Assembly (NCBI GenBank): GCA_026125925.1
Contig: JAHCKF010000118.1
Location: forward strand, 1-9,068
DNA length: 9,068 nt
Direction: 5' to 3'
Source: Pseudolabrys sp.
GTDB lineage: Bacteria; Pseudomonadota; Alphaproteobacteria; Rhizobiales; Xanthobacteraceae
The notes under the pieces are model-generated. The model did not search any database, was not told the DNA's origin, and saw only the letters and a program-made list of their open reading frames with translations. A program made the position numbers and the translations under genes. Position 1 is the stretch's first letter. Each line of letters starts with the position of its first letter. Positions 1 through 5,295 of the stretch are shown in pieces.

Positions 1-308
1 ATGAGCACCGGCAACGACAGCAACGCGGCGCTGCGCACGGCCTCGGCCGTCGCCATCAGCGATCGTCGCGCCGTGCGGTCGGCGATGACGCCGGCCGGGA
101 ACGACAGCAGCAGGAAGGGTAAGGTCTGCGCCGCGGTGAGCAGGCCGGTCGCGCCGGCGCCGGCCCCGAGCGCCAGCACCGCCACCATCGGCGTGGCGGC
201 GAGCGCGACCTGATCGGCCGATTGCGCAATCAGGTTGGACCACGCCAGCCGTTGGAAGGCCGGCGGCAGGCGGTGATGATGCAAGCTCTTCGACAGATTA
301 TTCGACAT
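1..308 (-). CDS. MFS transporter, N-terminal part (runs off the left edge)
   Basis: Reading the minus strand from an ATG at 308-306 gives 102 open codons up to the window edge, so only the N-terminus is present. The protein starts MSNNLSKSLHHHRLPPAFQR and then shows two hydrophobic segments (about residues 35-52 and 54-75). These are followed by the loop 2-3 signature of the major facilitator superfamily, AGVIADRTARR (residues 72-82; the family pattern is G-x-x-x-D-R-x-x-R-R). A third hydrophobic segment begins near residue 94. The opening resembles the enterobactin-exporter/MFS_3 type of drug or metabolite exporter, but the substrate cannot be told from this fragment. A GCGAGG sequence lies 5 bases before the ATG as a possible ribosome site. 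The gene lies 124 bp downstream of pepT on the same strand and may be co-transcribed. The family call is fairly sure; the function beyond 'integral membrane transporter' is not. Confidence 0.75.
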   Translation of the reverse strand, partial: MSNNLSKSLHHHRLPPAFQRLAWSNLIAQSADQVALAATPMVAVLALGAGAGATGLLTAAQTLPFLLLSFPAGVIADRTARRSLMATAEAVRSAALLSLPVL

Positions 309-414
309 GGCGCCTCGCGACCGAACCGAACGATGCGGTCTCAAGTCGCAGAAGACGGCAAAGCCAACCACCCGAAACCTGATCGGGGAAGCGTGATGCA
401 CTCGCGGTGAGCGT

Positions 415-429
415 TCGCCCGCCGGGCGA
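415..429 (-). terminator. Small GC hairpin just after pepT
   Basis: A 6-bp stem (TCGCCC/GGGCGA) with a 3-base loop lies 3 bases beyond the pepT stop codon. It has no U-tract on the minus strand, so it is not a convincing intrinsic terminator. It may only slow or trim the transcript before the downstream transporter gene. Confidence 0.25.
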
Positions 430-432
430 GCC

Positions 433-1686
433 TTACGCCCGCTCTTCCCACAGCGCCGAAAGATGCACGATGGTGCGCACGGCCGCCTGCATGTCCTGAA
501 CGCTCACCCATTCCAGCGGCGAGTGGAAGGCGTGCTCGCCGGCGAAGATGTTGGGGCAGGGCAGGCCCATGAAGGACAGTCGCGAGCCGTCGGTGCCGCC
601 GCGGATCGAACCCTTCACCGGCTCGAGGCCGGCTCTCCGCACCGCTTCCATGGCGTTGTCGACGATGGCCGGATGCTTGTCGAGCACGACGCGCATGTTG
701 CGGTACTGCTCCTTGATTTCGAAGCGATAGGTCGAGCGCGGGAAGTCGCGCATCACCTGCTTGACTGTCTGCTCCAGCAATTGCCCCTTGGCGCGCAGGC
801 CGGCGTCGTCGAAGTCGCGGACGATGAATTGCAGCTTGGCCTCGCCGAGCTGCGACGTCACGGATACCGGATGGAGGAAGCCCTCGCGGCCCTCGGTGGT
901 TTCCGGCGTGCAGGTATCTCTTGGCAGCGCGTCGATGATACGCGCCGCGATCTTGATGGCGTTCTCCATCTTGCCCTTGGCAAAGCCGGGATGCGCGGCG
1001 ACGCCGGTGATGGTGACGATCGCCGCATCGGCCGAAAATGTCTCGTTCTCGATGGTGCCGGCGGCCTCGCCGTCGATCGTGTAGGCGAAGTCGGCGCCGA
1101 GCCGCTTGAGGTCCGCCTTGTCGACGCCGCGGCCGATTTCCTCGTCCGGCGTGAACAGTACCTTGATGGCGCCGTGCTTGATCTGCGGATGCGCGACGAG
1201 GAAGCGCATGGCATCGACGATCTCGGCGAGACCGGCCTTGTTGTCGGCGCCGAGCAGCGTCGTGCCGTCCGAGGTGACGATGTCGCTGCCGATCTGCTTG
1301 CCAAGCGCGGGATGCTCGGCGGCGCGGATCACCTGCGTCTTGTCGCCGGACAGGACGATGTCGCCGCCCTGGTAGTTGCGCACGATCTGCGGCTTCACAT
1401 TGGCACCGGAGCAGTCCGGCGAGGTGTCCATATGCGAGCAGAAACAAATCACCGGCACGGATTTGTCTGTATTGGCCGGCAGCGTCGCATAGACATAGCC
1501 GTTGTCGTCCATGGCGGCGTCGGCAAGACCGATGTCGCGCAATTCGGTCACCAGCAGCCGTCCGAGATTTTTCTGCTTCTCGGTGGACGGCGTGGCCGGC
1601 GATTCCGGATCGGACTGCGTGTCGATCACGACGTAACGCAGGAATCGCTCGAGCACGGTGTAGTCGAAGGCGGGGGAGGCGGGCAC
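433..1686 (-). CDS. pepT: Peptidase T (tripeptide aminopeptidase)
   Basis: A 417-residue M20-family metallopeptidase, close to the usual PepT length of about 410. PepT is a cytoplasmic zinc enzyme that removes the N-terminal residue from tripeptides during peptide use and turnover. Visible motifs in order: SHMDTSPD (84-91, zinc ligand His85 and catalytic Asp87), GADNKAG (146-152, bridging ligand Asp148), TPDEEIGRG (179-187, general base Glu182 and ligand Glu183), YTIDGE (202-207, ligand Asp205), the dimerisation-domain stretch around HPGFAKGKMENA (232-243), and GGTDGSR (363-369). The last zinc ligand is probably His388 in HAFHSPLEW. The ligand numbering is inferred by matching motifs to the E. 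coli enzyme. The start is GTG (1686-1684), chosen because GGAG lies 7 bases upstream and the MPASPAFDY opening fits. It starts 68 bp after the CGNR gene on the same strand. No frameshift or missing catalytic residue is seen. Confidence 0.95.
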   Translation of the reverse strand: MPASPAFDYTVLERFLRYVVIDTQSDPESPATPSTEKQKNLGRLLVTELRDIGLADAAMDDNGYVYATLPANTDKSVPVICFCSHMDTSPDCSGANVKPQIVRNYQGGDIVLSGDKTQVIRAAEHPALGKQIGSDIVTSDGTTLLGADNKAGLAEIVDAMRFLVAHPQIKHGAIKVLFTPDEEIGRGVDKADLKRLGADFAYTIDGEAAGTIENETFSADAAIVTITGVAAHPGFAKGKMENAIKIAARIIDALPRDTCTPETTEGREGFLHPVSVTSQLGEAKLQFIVRDFDDAGLRAKGQLLEQTVKQVMRDFPRSTYRFEIKEQYRNMRVVLDKHPAIVDNAMEAVRRAGLEPVKGSIRGGTDGSRLSFMGLPCPNIFAGEHAFHSPLEWVSVQDMQAAVRTIVHLSALWEERA

Positions 1687-1754
1687 GGCGTCACTCCAGA
1701 TTGGTCCGTCCCCATAAACGCGCGCAACGGCGTCAAGACAAGAGGCTTACTTCG

Positions 1755-2378
1755 TCAATGCGCGTCGCGATGGCGGTGGCGAAACGCCGCCGCCTTGGCG
1801 CGGTTGCCGCACAGCGCCTGGCTGCACCAGCGGCGCCGGTGCGACTTGGTGCGATCATAGAACCACAAGGTGCACTGCTCGCCCTCGCAGCGCCGCACCA
1901 GATCGAGATCGCCGTGGCACAGGAGATCGGCGATCGCGGCGGCCAGCGGCACCAGCAGGGCCTGTGCATCGTCCATCGGCTGGACACGGACGGTTTTGAG
2001 GCCGCCAGATGTCGGCTCGACGCGCTGAAAGCTGGCGCCGTGCTCCAGCAGGGCATTCAGCCGCTTGAGTTCGGATGCGGTCATCGCATCGCGGCCCTTG
2101 GCTTTGATGCGGTCGAGCGCGCCACGGAACCACTCGCGCAGTTCGACCGCGTCCTTGGCAGCGGCGTCGAGCGCCGCGCGGTCGACGCGCGGCGGTTTGT
2201 CGATGACGCCTACGGTCTTGAGCCAGGCCAGGAAAGCCTCGCCTGAGCTCAGCCATTCGACGCGGCCGCTGCGTGCGGTGGCGACCGTGTTGAGGAAGTC
2301 GAGCGCGAGATGGTCGCCAAGCGCCGGCCAGGGGGCCGCACCGGCCGGCTCGGCCTCGGGGGTCTGAACGTGGTCCAT
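1755..2378 (-). CDS. CGNR zinc-finger / ABATE-domain protein (putative regulator)
   Basis: A 207-residue protein of the ABATE plus CGNR zinc-finger family (formerly DUF1470). The N-terminal domain opens with HLALDFLNTV (23-32), the characteristic start of ABATE ('stress-induced transcription regulator') domains. The C-terminal finger has Cys164 and Cys169 (RCEGEQC), then Cys185 and Cys190 in RRRWCSQALCGNRAK, with CGNR at 190-193. The four cysteines are expected to bind one zinc, and a His/Arg-rich tail (FRHRHRDAH) follows. Members are thought to act in transcription, but no target is established. A longer frame starts at GTG 2396. I prefer the ATG at 2378 because GGAGAGG (2384-2390) lies exactly 5 bases before it, inside that longer frame. 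It is divergent from the hydrolase at 2515 and upstream of pepT. The repeat-rich intergenic region suggests possible autoregulation (inference). Confidence 0.88.
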   Translation of the reverse strand: MDHVQTPEAEPAGAAPWPALGDHLALDFLNTVATARSGRVEWLSSGEAFLAWLKTVGVIDKPPRVDRAALDAAAKDAVELREWFRGALDRIKAKGRDAMTASELKRLNALLEHGASFQRVEPTSGGLKTVRVQPMDDAQALLVPLAAAIADLLCHGDLDLVRRCEGEQCTLWFYDRTKSHRRRWCSQALCGNRAKAAAFRHRHRDAH

Positions 2379-2383
2379 CGCCG

Positions 2384-2390
2384 CCTCTCC
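2384..2390 (-). promoter_or_regulatory. Ribosome binding site fixing the CGNR start
   Basis: GGAGAGG on the minus strand, 5 bases before ATG 2378. It argues against the upstream in-frame GTG at 2396, which would put this site inside the coding region. Confidence 0.7.
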
Positions 2391-2402
2391 AGTCACAAAC
2401 GG

Positions 2403-2431
2403 GTGATAACCGGTAATAAGTCAATTGACAA
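2403..2431 (-). promoter_or_regulatory. Candidate sigma70-type promoter of the CGNR gene
   Basis: On the minus strand, TTGTCA (2431-2426, 5 of 6 to TTGACA) is followed after exactly 17 bases by TATCAC (2408-2403, 4 of 6 to TATAAT). Transcription would begin near 2396, giving a leader of about 18 bases before ATG 2378 that includes the ribosome site. The region is notably AT-rich for this genome. The spacer and -35 are covered by the inverted repeat at 2413-2436, a repressor-like placement. Predicted from sequence only. Confidence 0.5.
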
Positions 2432-2436
2432 GTTAC
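2413..2436. promoter_or_regulatory. 24-bp inverted repeat, candidate operator
   Basis: GTAA-N3-GTCAATTGAC-N3-TTAC: a perfect 10-bp central palindrome flanked at equal distance on both sides by matching 4-bp arms, with the three bases between unmatched. Size and symmetry fit a dimeric regulator. It overlaps the -35 of the minus-strand promoter, and it contains a perfect TTGACA (2425-2430) readable as a -35 for the plus-strand hydrolase. One bound protein could therefore control both genes (inference). Confidence 0.5.
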
Positions 2437-2452
2437 TGACCGCAAGTAACCA
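2425..2452 (+). promoter_or_regulatory. Possible promoter of the alpha/beta hydrolase
   Basis: A perfect TTGACA lies at 2425-2430. The best-placed -10 is the weak TAACCA at 2447-2452 (16-base spacer), so the assignment rests mainly on the -35 and on the AT-rich context. It would overlap the minus-strand promoter and the inverted repeats. Confidence 0.3.
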
Positions 2453-2477
2453 TCAAAATAGAAAAACAAAGGTTACT
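2432..2477. repeat. GTTACT/AGTAAC half-site cluster
   Basis: GTTACT (2432-2437) and AGTAAC (2445-2450) form a 19-bp inverted repeat with a 7-base spacer. AGTAACC (2445-2451) is in turn inverted against GGTTACT (2471-2477), 19 bases further on. Related GGTTAT/GGTAAT copies sit at 2407-2417. About five copies of one half-site within 75 bp between divergent genes is typical of a multi-site operator. It shares its first arm with the 24-bp dyad. Confidence 0.5.
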
Positions 2478-2514
2478 CATTCCCGAGGCCTGAGCGACAG
2501 TGGAGAGCGATTTC

Positions 2515-3363
2515 ATGCATTTTCGAACCGTAGCCGTGGACGGCCTCGATATCTTCTACCGCGAAGCCGGGCAGGCGGGCCGTCCCGTCATCCTGCTGCT
2601 GCACGGCTTTCCGACCGCGAGCCACATGTTTCGCGACCTGATCCCGGAACTGGCCGACGACTTCCACATCATCGCGCCGGACCTGCCGGGTTTCGGCCAG
2701 TCGGCGCAGCCGCCGCGCGAAACCTTCACCTACAGCTTCGCCAACCTAGCCAAGGTGATGGCGCGCTTCACCGAGGTGATAGGCCTCAAGCGTTTCGCCA
2801 TCTATGTCTTCGACTACGGCGCGCCGGTCGGCCTGCGGCTCGCCGCCAATCATCCCGAGCGCATCACGGCGATCGTGTCGCAGAACGGCAATGCTTATGT
2901 CGAAGGCCTGAGCGACGGCTGGAATCCGATCCGCGCCTATTGGCAATCGCCGACGCTCGACAATCGCAACGCGCTGCGCGGCTTCCTGACGCCGGAGACG
3001 ACTTTGTTTCAGTACACTCACGGCGTGCCGGATCCGGCGACGGTGTCGCCCGACGGCCGAAGCCTCGACGATTTCTATCTGGCGCGGCCCGGTAATGACG
3101 ATATCCAGCTCGATCTGATGCTCGATTACCGCACCAATATCGAAGCCTATCCGAGCTTTCACGACTATTTCCGCAAGCACCAGCCGCCGCTGATCGCGCT
3201 GTGGGGCCGGAACGATCCGTTCTTCTTGCCGGCCGGCGCCGAAGCCTACAAACGTGATCTGCCGCAAGCGAAGGTGAGCTTCTTCGACACCGGACATTTC
3301 GCCCTGGAGACGCACGCCGCGCCAATCGGCGCGGCGATCCGCGAATTCCTGCCGCGCGGCTAG
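2515..3363 (+). CDS. Alpha/beta hydrolase with Asp nucleophile (haloalkane dehalogenase / epoxide hydrolase-like)
   Basis: A 282-residue alpha/beta-fold hydrolase. Visible parts: the oxyanion-hole motif LLHGFP (28-33), the DLPGFGQS loop (56-63), the nucleophile elbow VFDYGAPVG (98-106) with Asp100 where esterases carry Ser, a cap domain (about 130-210), the acid loop WGRNDPFF (230-237, Asp234), and the catalytic base in DTGHFALE (258-265, His261). An aspartate nucleophile marks the haloalkane dehalogenase, fluoroacetate dehalogenase and epoxide hydrolase branch, which forms an ester intermediate hydrolysed by water. The substrate cannot be named: I do not see a clear halide-binding Trp next to the nucleophile, which favours an epoxide hydrolase or an uncharacterised relative. 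No signal peptide, so cytoplasmic. The start ATG 2515 is preferred over GTG 2500 because GGAGAG (2502-2507) lies 7 bases before it. It is divergent from the CGNR gene and convergent with hup. Confidence 0.88.
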   Translation: MHFRTVAVDGLDIFYREAGQAGRPVILLLHGFPTASHMFRDLIPELADDFHIIAPDLPGFGQSAQPPRETFTYSFANLAKVMARFTEVIGLKRFAIYVFDYGAPVGLRLAANHPERITAIVSQNGNAYVEGLSDGWNPIRAYWQSPTLDNRNALRGFLTPETTLFQYTHGVPDPATVSPDGRSLDDFYLARPGNDDIQLDLMLDYRTNIEAYPSFHDYFRKHQPPLIALWGRNDPFFLPAGAEAYKRDLPQAKVSFFDTGHFALETHAAPIGAAIREFLPRG

Positions 3364-3374
3364 CCGGAATCAAA

Positions 3375-3409
3375 ACGACGGGCGCGAGCCTCGGCTCGGC
3401 GCCCGTCGT
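3375..3409. terminator. Strong hairpin terminator between convergent hydrolase and hup genes
   Basis: An 11-bp perfect outer stem (ACGACGGGCGC with GCGCCCGTCGT) encloses a GAGCC/GGCTC inner stem with a 2-base tip and one bulged G. On the minus strand it is followed directly by TTTTGATT, so it reads as a rho-independent terminator for the HU gene. On the plus strand there is no T-run after it, so for the hydrolase it may serve only as a 3'-end stabiliser or weak terminator. Confidence 0.8.
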
Positions 3410-3439
3410 GATAAGTCCCCGGAGGGTCCGAACGGGAGC

Positions 3440-3739
3440 TCAGACCGCTTCCTTGAGTTCCTTGGCGGCGCGGAAGGCGACCTTCTTCGACGCCTTGATC
3501 TGAATCTGTTCGCCCGTGGCCGGGTTACGGCCGATGCGCGCGGCGCGCTTGCGCACCTGAAGAATGCCGAGGCCGCCGATGCGGATGCGCTCGCCCTTCT
3601 TGAGGTGCTTGACGATGCTGCCGACGAAATCGCCGAGGACGGTTTCAGCCTGCTTCTTGGACATTTCGTGCGATTCGGCGAGCGCCGCCGCGAGATGCTT
3701 CAGGGTAACCGTTGCCGGAGCCTTAGTTGCCGTAGCCAT
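3440..3739 (-). CDS. hupB: HU family DNA-binding protein
   Basis: A 99-residue histone-like protein, slightly longer than the classical 90-residue HU because of an Ala/Thr/Lys-rich start (MATATKAPATVTLKHL). HU dimers bind and bend DNA without sequence preference and organise the nucleoid. The helical dimerisation half spans about residues 13-48. The beta-arm follows: GERIRIGGLGILQVRKR (49-65), then the arm tip GRNPATGE (70-77), whose Pro73 is the intercalating residue of the family. The end is IKASKKVAFRAAKELKEAV. The GFGxF of textbook HU is here GLGIL, as I recall in many rhizobial HU proteins. ATG 3739 is preceded by GAGGAGG with 8 bases between, a strong ribosome site fitting an abundant protein. 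It is transcribed away from tRNA-Asp and the nuo genes and ends in the hairpin at 3375-3409. The symbol follows common alphaproteobacterial usage. Confidence 0.93.
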   Translation of the reverse strand: MATATKAPATVTLKHLAAALAESHEMSKKQAETVLGDFVGSIVKHLKKGERIRIGGLGILQVRKRAARIGRNPATGEQIQIKASKKVAFRAAKELKEAV

Positions 3740-3767
3740 CAGGGGACCCTCCTCTTGAGCCGCAAGG

Positions 3768-3820
3768 CTGGCGAAGCGCCAGACCGTGTCGTCCGCATTA
3801 GACGATTCGGGTGCGGTCTG
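3768..3820 (-). promoter_or_regulatory. Inverted repeats in the hup leader
   Basis: CTGGCG-AAG-CGCCAG (3768-3782) is a perfect 6-bp hairpin about 29 bases before the hup start. CAGACCG (3780-3786) and CGGTCTG (3814-3820) form a second, larger inverted repeat around it. If transcribed, the leader could fold just ahead of the ribosome site. A TCTAAT on the minus strand nearby could be a -10, but no acceptable -35 accompanies it, so I do not place the promoter. Confidence 0.3.
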
Positions 3821-3892
3821 ACCATGATTCTTACCGTGAAATAGGGCTTTTTCGCATTTCGCAGCCGCGTCATGGCGCCCCCGCGCCGTGGG

Positions 3893-4016
3893 TTGTCCCT
3901 GTGCTCTCCGGGACTTGTTCCTGTGTTCCCCGACACTTGTCCTGTCCTTGTGCTCCCCGAGACCTGTCCTTGTGCTGTTCGCGACTTGTCCTTGTGCTGT
4001 CCGAGACTTGTCCTTG
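3893..4016. repeat. Imperfect 22-bp tandem repeat array upstream of tRNA-Asp
   Basis: Five consecutive units of a pyrimidine-rich sequence with pattern YTGTYCYTGTGYT followed by a variable run and CGNNAC: 3893-3914, 3915-3936, 3937-3963 (27 bp, carrying a 5-bp insertion), 3964-3985 and 3986-4007. A truncated sixth copy, TTGTCCTTG, spans 4008-4016. The two copies nearest the tRNA are the most alike. The array lies in the 317-bp region between hup (minus) and tRNA-Asp (plus), and its last partial copy supplies the TTGAC of the presumed tRNA promoter. No open frame in it looks like a gene. Function unknown; it could be a minisatellite or an array of protein-binding sites spaced about two helical turns apart. 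Confidence 0.8.
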
Positions 4017-4040
4017 ACTTGGAGAGGAGCGACCTATAAC
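4014..4040 (+). promoter_or_regulatory. Candidate promoter of tRNA-Asp
   Basis: TTGACT (4014-4019) and TATAAC (4035-4040) each match the sigma70 consensus at 5 of 6 bases but are only 15 bases apart, shorter than the usual 16-18. A start near 4047 would leave about 10 bases of 5' leader before the mature tRNA at 4057. The -35 is formed by the last truncated copy of the tandem repeat. Confidence 0.5.
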
Positions 4041-4056
4041 TCACCGCAACGCCCGC

Positions 4057-4133
4057 GGGGGCGTAGCTCAGTTGGTTAGAGCGCTGCCCTGTCACGGCAG
4101 AGGCCGCGGGTTCGAGTCCCGTCGCTCCCGCCA
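4057..4133 (+). tRNA. tRNA-Asp (anticodon GTC)
   Basis: A complete 77-nt cloverleaf. The acceptor GGGGGCG (4057-4063) pairs with CGCTCCC (4123-4129), with one G-U pair. The D stem is GCTC/GAGC (4066-4069, 4079-4082). The anticodon stem CTGCC/GGCAG holds the loop CTGTCAC with anticodon GTC at 4091-4093. The T arm contains GGTTCGAGTCC. The discriminator is G and the 3' CCA (4131-4133) is encoded in the DNA. G73 together with GTC is the expected identity set for aspartate. It reads Asp codons GAC and GAT. A strong terminator follows at 4162, so it appears to be a single-gene transcript. Confidence 0.97.
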
Positions 4134-4161
4134 TTTCTCCGATGAAAATCAGAGACTTAAG

Positions 4162-4188
4162 AAGGCCCGCCATTTGGCGGGCCTTTTT
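4162..4188 (+). terminator. Rho-independent terminator of tRNA-Asp
   Basis: GGCCCGCC (4164-4171), loop ATTT, then GGCGGGCC (4176-4183): a perfect 8-bp GC-rich stem followed by TTTTT (4184-4188), extended by AA/TT at the base. It sits 28 bases after the tRNA CCA end and separates it from the downstream HAD gene. Confidence 0.93.
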
Positions 4189-4248
4189 CATTGTGCGATA
4201 CTTGATGCTGTACTGTAAGCGACGGAAGCCAACCGCAAGGACCAGCCC

Positions 4249-4965
4249 ATGCCCAGCCCGGACCTCGGCGTCAAAGCGCTGTTTTTTGATGTCTTCGGCA
4301 CCCTGGTGGATTGGCGCACGTCAGTCGCTCGCGAAGCCGAGAAGGTTCTTGGGGAGCTAGGCTTCTCCCTCGACTGGCTGGCCTTCGCCGATGCCTGGCG
4401 CGACGAGTATCAGCCCGGCATGGAGGAGGTGCGCTCCGGCCGGCTGCCGTTCTCCAAGCTCGACGTGCTGCACCGGGCCAACCTGGTGCGCATGGCTCCC
4501 CGTTTCGGGCTCGACGGCCTGTCCGACGAGGTGCTCGACGACCTGACACAGGTCTGGCACCGGCTCGACACCTGGCCGGAAGTGCCGGCGGCGCTGAAAC
4601 GGCTGAAGACCAAATTCCGCATCGCGCCGGTGTCGAACGGTAATATCTCGCTGATGGTCGATTTGGCGCGGCGTAACGATCTGCCGTGGGATGCCATCCT
4701 CGGCGCCGAGATCGCCGGCGACTACAAGCCCAAGCCGGCGGTCTACTTCGCCGCCTGCGCGGCGCTCGATCTGGAGCCGTGGCAGTGCATGATGGTGGCG
4801 GCGCATTCGAGCGATCTGGCCGCGGCGGCCGCGTGCGGTCTGCGTACTGGGCATGTCGCACGTCCGAATGAGCATGGCCCCGGCAAAGGCGAGCGCGCAC
4901 CATCCGTGCCGGTCGATGTCGCCGGCAGCGATCTCGCCGACATCGCGGACCAGCTTGGCGCGTGA
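4249..4965 (+). CDS. Haloacid dehalogenase type II (HAD superfamily hydrolase)
   Basis: A 238-residue HAD-fold protein matching the L-2-haloacid dehalogenase (type II) family in length and motifs. Motif I is FFDVFGTLVDW (12-22), with nucleophile Asp14 in the DxxGT form that lacks the second Asp of phosphatases. Motif II is VSNGN (128-132). Motif III is the Lys of YKPKPAVYF (159-167). Motif IV is MVAAHSSDLAAAAACG (182-197), with Asp189. The helical cap lies at about 20-105. Type II enzymes hydrolyse L-2-haloacids to D-2-hydroxyacids through an aspartyl ester (EC 3.8.1.2). Many chromosomal members have no proven haloacid substrate, so the family call is firmer than the reaction. Cytoplasmic, no signal peptide. 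AAGGAC lies 6 bases before the ATG. It stands alone between the tRNA terminator and the nuo leader. Confidence 0.9.
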   Translation: MPSPDLGVKALFFDVFGTLVDWRTSVAREAEKVLGELGFSLDWLAFADAWRDEYQPGMEEVRSGRLPFSKLDVLHRANLVRMAPRFGLDGLSDEVLDDLTQVWHRLDTWPEVPAALKRLKTKFRIAPVSNGNISLMVDLARRNDLPWDAILGAEIAGDYKPKPAVYFAACAALDLEPWQCMMVAAHSSDLAAAAACGLRTGHVARPNEHGPGKGERAPSVPVDVAGSDLADIADQLGA

Positions 4966-4972
4966 GCCCCTG

Positions 4973-4994
4973 CGCCGCAGGCGGATTTGCGGCG
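4973..4994 (+). terminator. Hairpin after the HAD gene, possible weak terminator
   Basis: CGCCGCA (4973-4979) and TGCGGCG (4988-4994) form a 7-bp stem with an 8-base loop, 7 bases after the HAD stop codon. No T-run follows, so termination is doubtful. Confidence 0.35.
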
Positions 4995-5156
4995 TCGCGC
5001 GTCCGAGTCGCCGACGCCTTGCCAGGCGCTGCCGGGCCGACGGTACGATCCACAGTTTGCGCGCGCGGCGTGGCGTTTTACGGCCATTTTGAGGGCAAAG
5101 TCGGCTTGCCAAGGCGTTGTGCGCTGCGCTAAGCCTCAGCCGCTCTGTCCTTGCAA

Positions 5157-5168
5157 TGTTTCCAAACA
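5157..5168. promoter_or_regulatory. TGTTT-CC-AAACA dyad in the nuo leader
   Basis: A perfect 12-bp inverted repeat with 5-bp arms and a 2-base centre, about 130 bp before nuoA, in a locally AT-richer patch. It could be an operator half-pair or chance. It does not match the FNR pattern TTGAT-N4-ATCAA. Confidence 0.3.
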
Positions 5169-5242
5169 AGGCCTTGGGTTTTCTGAGGGTTTTGCACGGG
5201 AACAGCGGCGCCGAAACGGCCGCCGCGGCCGGCCGGAGTTGC

Positions 5243-5273
5243 CTTCCGGGGCAGGGGTCTTCCGGGGCAGGGG
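5243..5273 (+). repeat. 16-bp tandem duplication before nuoA
   Basis: CTTCCGGGGCAGGGG occurs twice (5243-5257 and 5259-5273), identical, separated by a single T. The second copy ends 22 bases before the nuoA start, so it lies in or beside the translation initiation region of the first gene of the operon. Confidence 0.85.
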
Positions 5274-5295
5274 CGAGAGACGATAGGGGTCGCCG

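Larger units (their letters stand above)
4966..5295 (+). promoter_or_regulatory. 330-bp gene-free leader of the nuo operon
   Basis: No credible gene is seen here on either strand: the open frames are low-quality GC-rich shadows without family resemblance or ribosome sites. The stretch holds a hairpin (4973-4994), a TGTTT-CC-AAACA dyad (5157-5168) nested in a CCTTG/CAAGG repeat (5149-5171), and a 16-bp tandem duplication just before nuoA (5243-5273). The nuo promoter must lie in it, or transcripts must enter from the HAD gene. I find only poor -35/-10 pairs (for example TTGCCA elements with 18-19-base spacing) and do not place one. Confidence 0.5.

Noticed and set aside
1687..1754. A possible minus-strand promoter (TTGTCT with TTTATG, 17-base spacing) in front of pepT
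   Set aside because: Only 4 and 3 consensus matches. The gap is short enough for read-through from the CGNR gene, so I do not call it.
463..1860. A 465-codon plus-strand open frame opposite pepT
   Set aside because: It is a GC-driven shadow of pepT: His/Arg/Gly-rich, with no family resemblance, while the minus strand carries all PepT catalytic motifs.
3893..4016. The tandem repeats as a CRISPR array
   Set aside because: The units are contiguous, imperfect and 22 bp long, with no unique spacers between constant repeats and no cas gene nearby.
4057..4133. An integration site at the 3' end of tRNA-Asp
   Set aside because: No integrase gene and no repeated copy of the tRNA 3' end occurs in the window. 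The tRNA is followed directly by its own terminator and an ordinary gene.
3739..4191. A 150-codon minus-strand open frame reading through the antisense of tRNA-Asp, containing GATGLEPAASAVTGQRS
   Set aside because: This peptide string is the known artefact of translating the complement of a tRNA gene and appears in databases as false hypothetical proteins. The frame also crosses the tandem repeats and the terminator.
5020..5140. TTGCCA elements followed by TACGAT or TAAGCC as nuo promoters
   Set aside because: The spacers are 18-19 bases and the -10 matches are poor. In GC-rich DNA such pairs are expected by chance.
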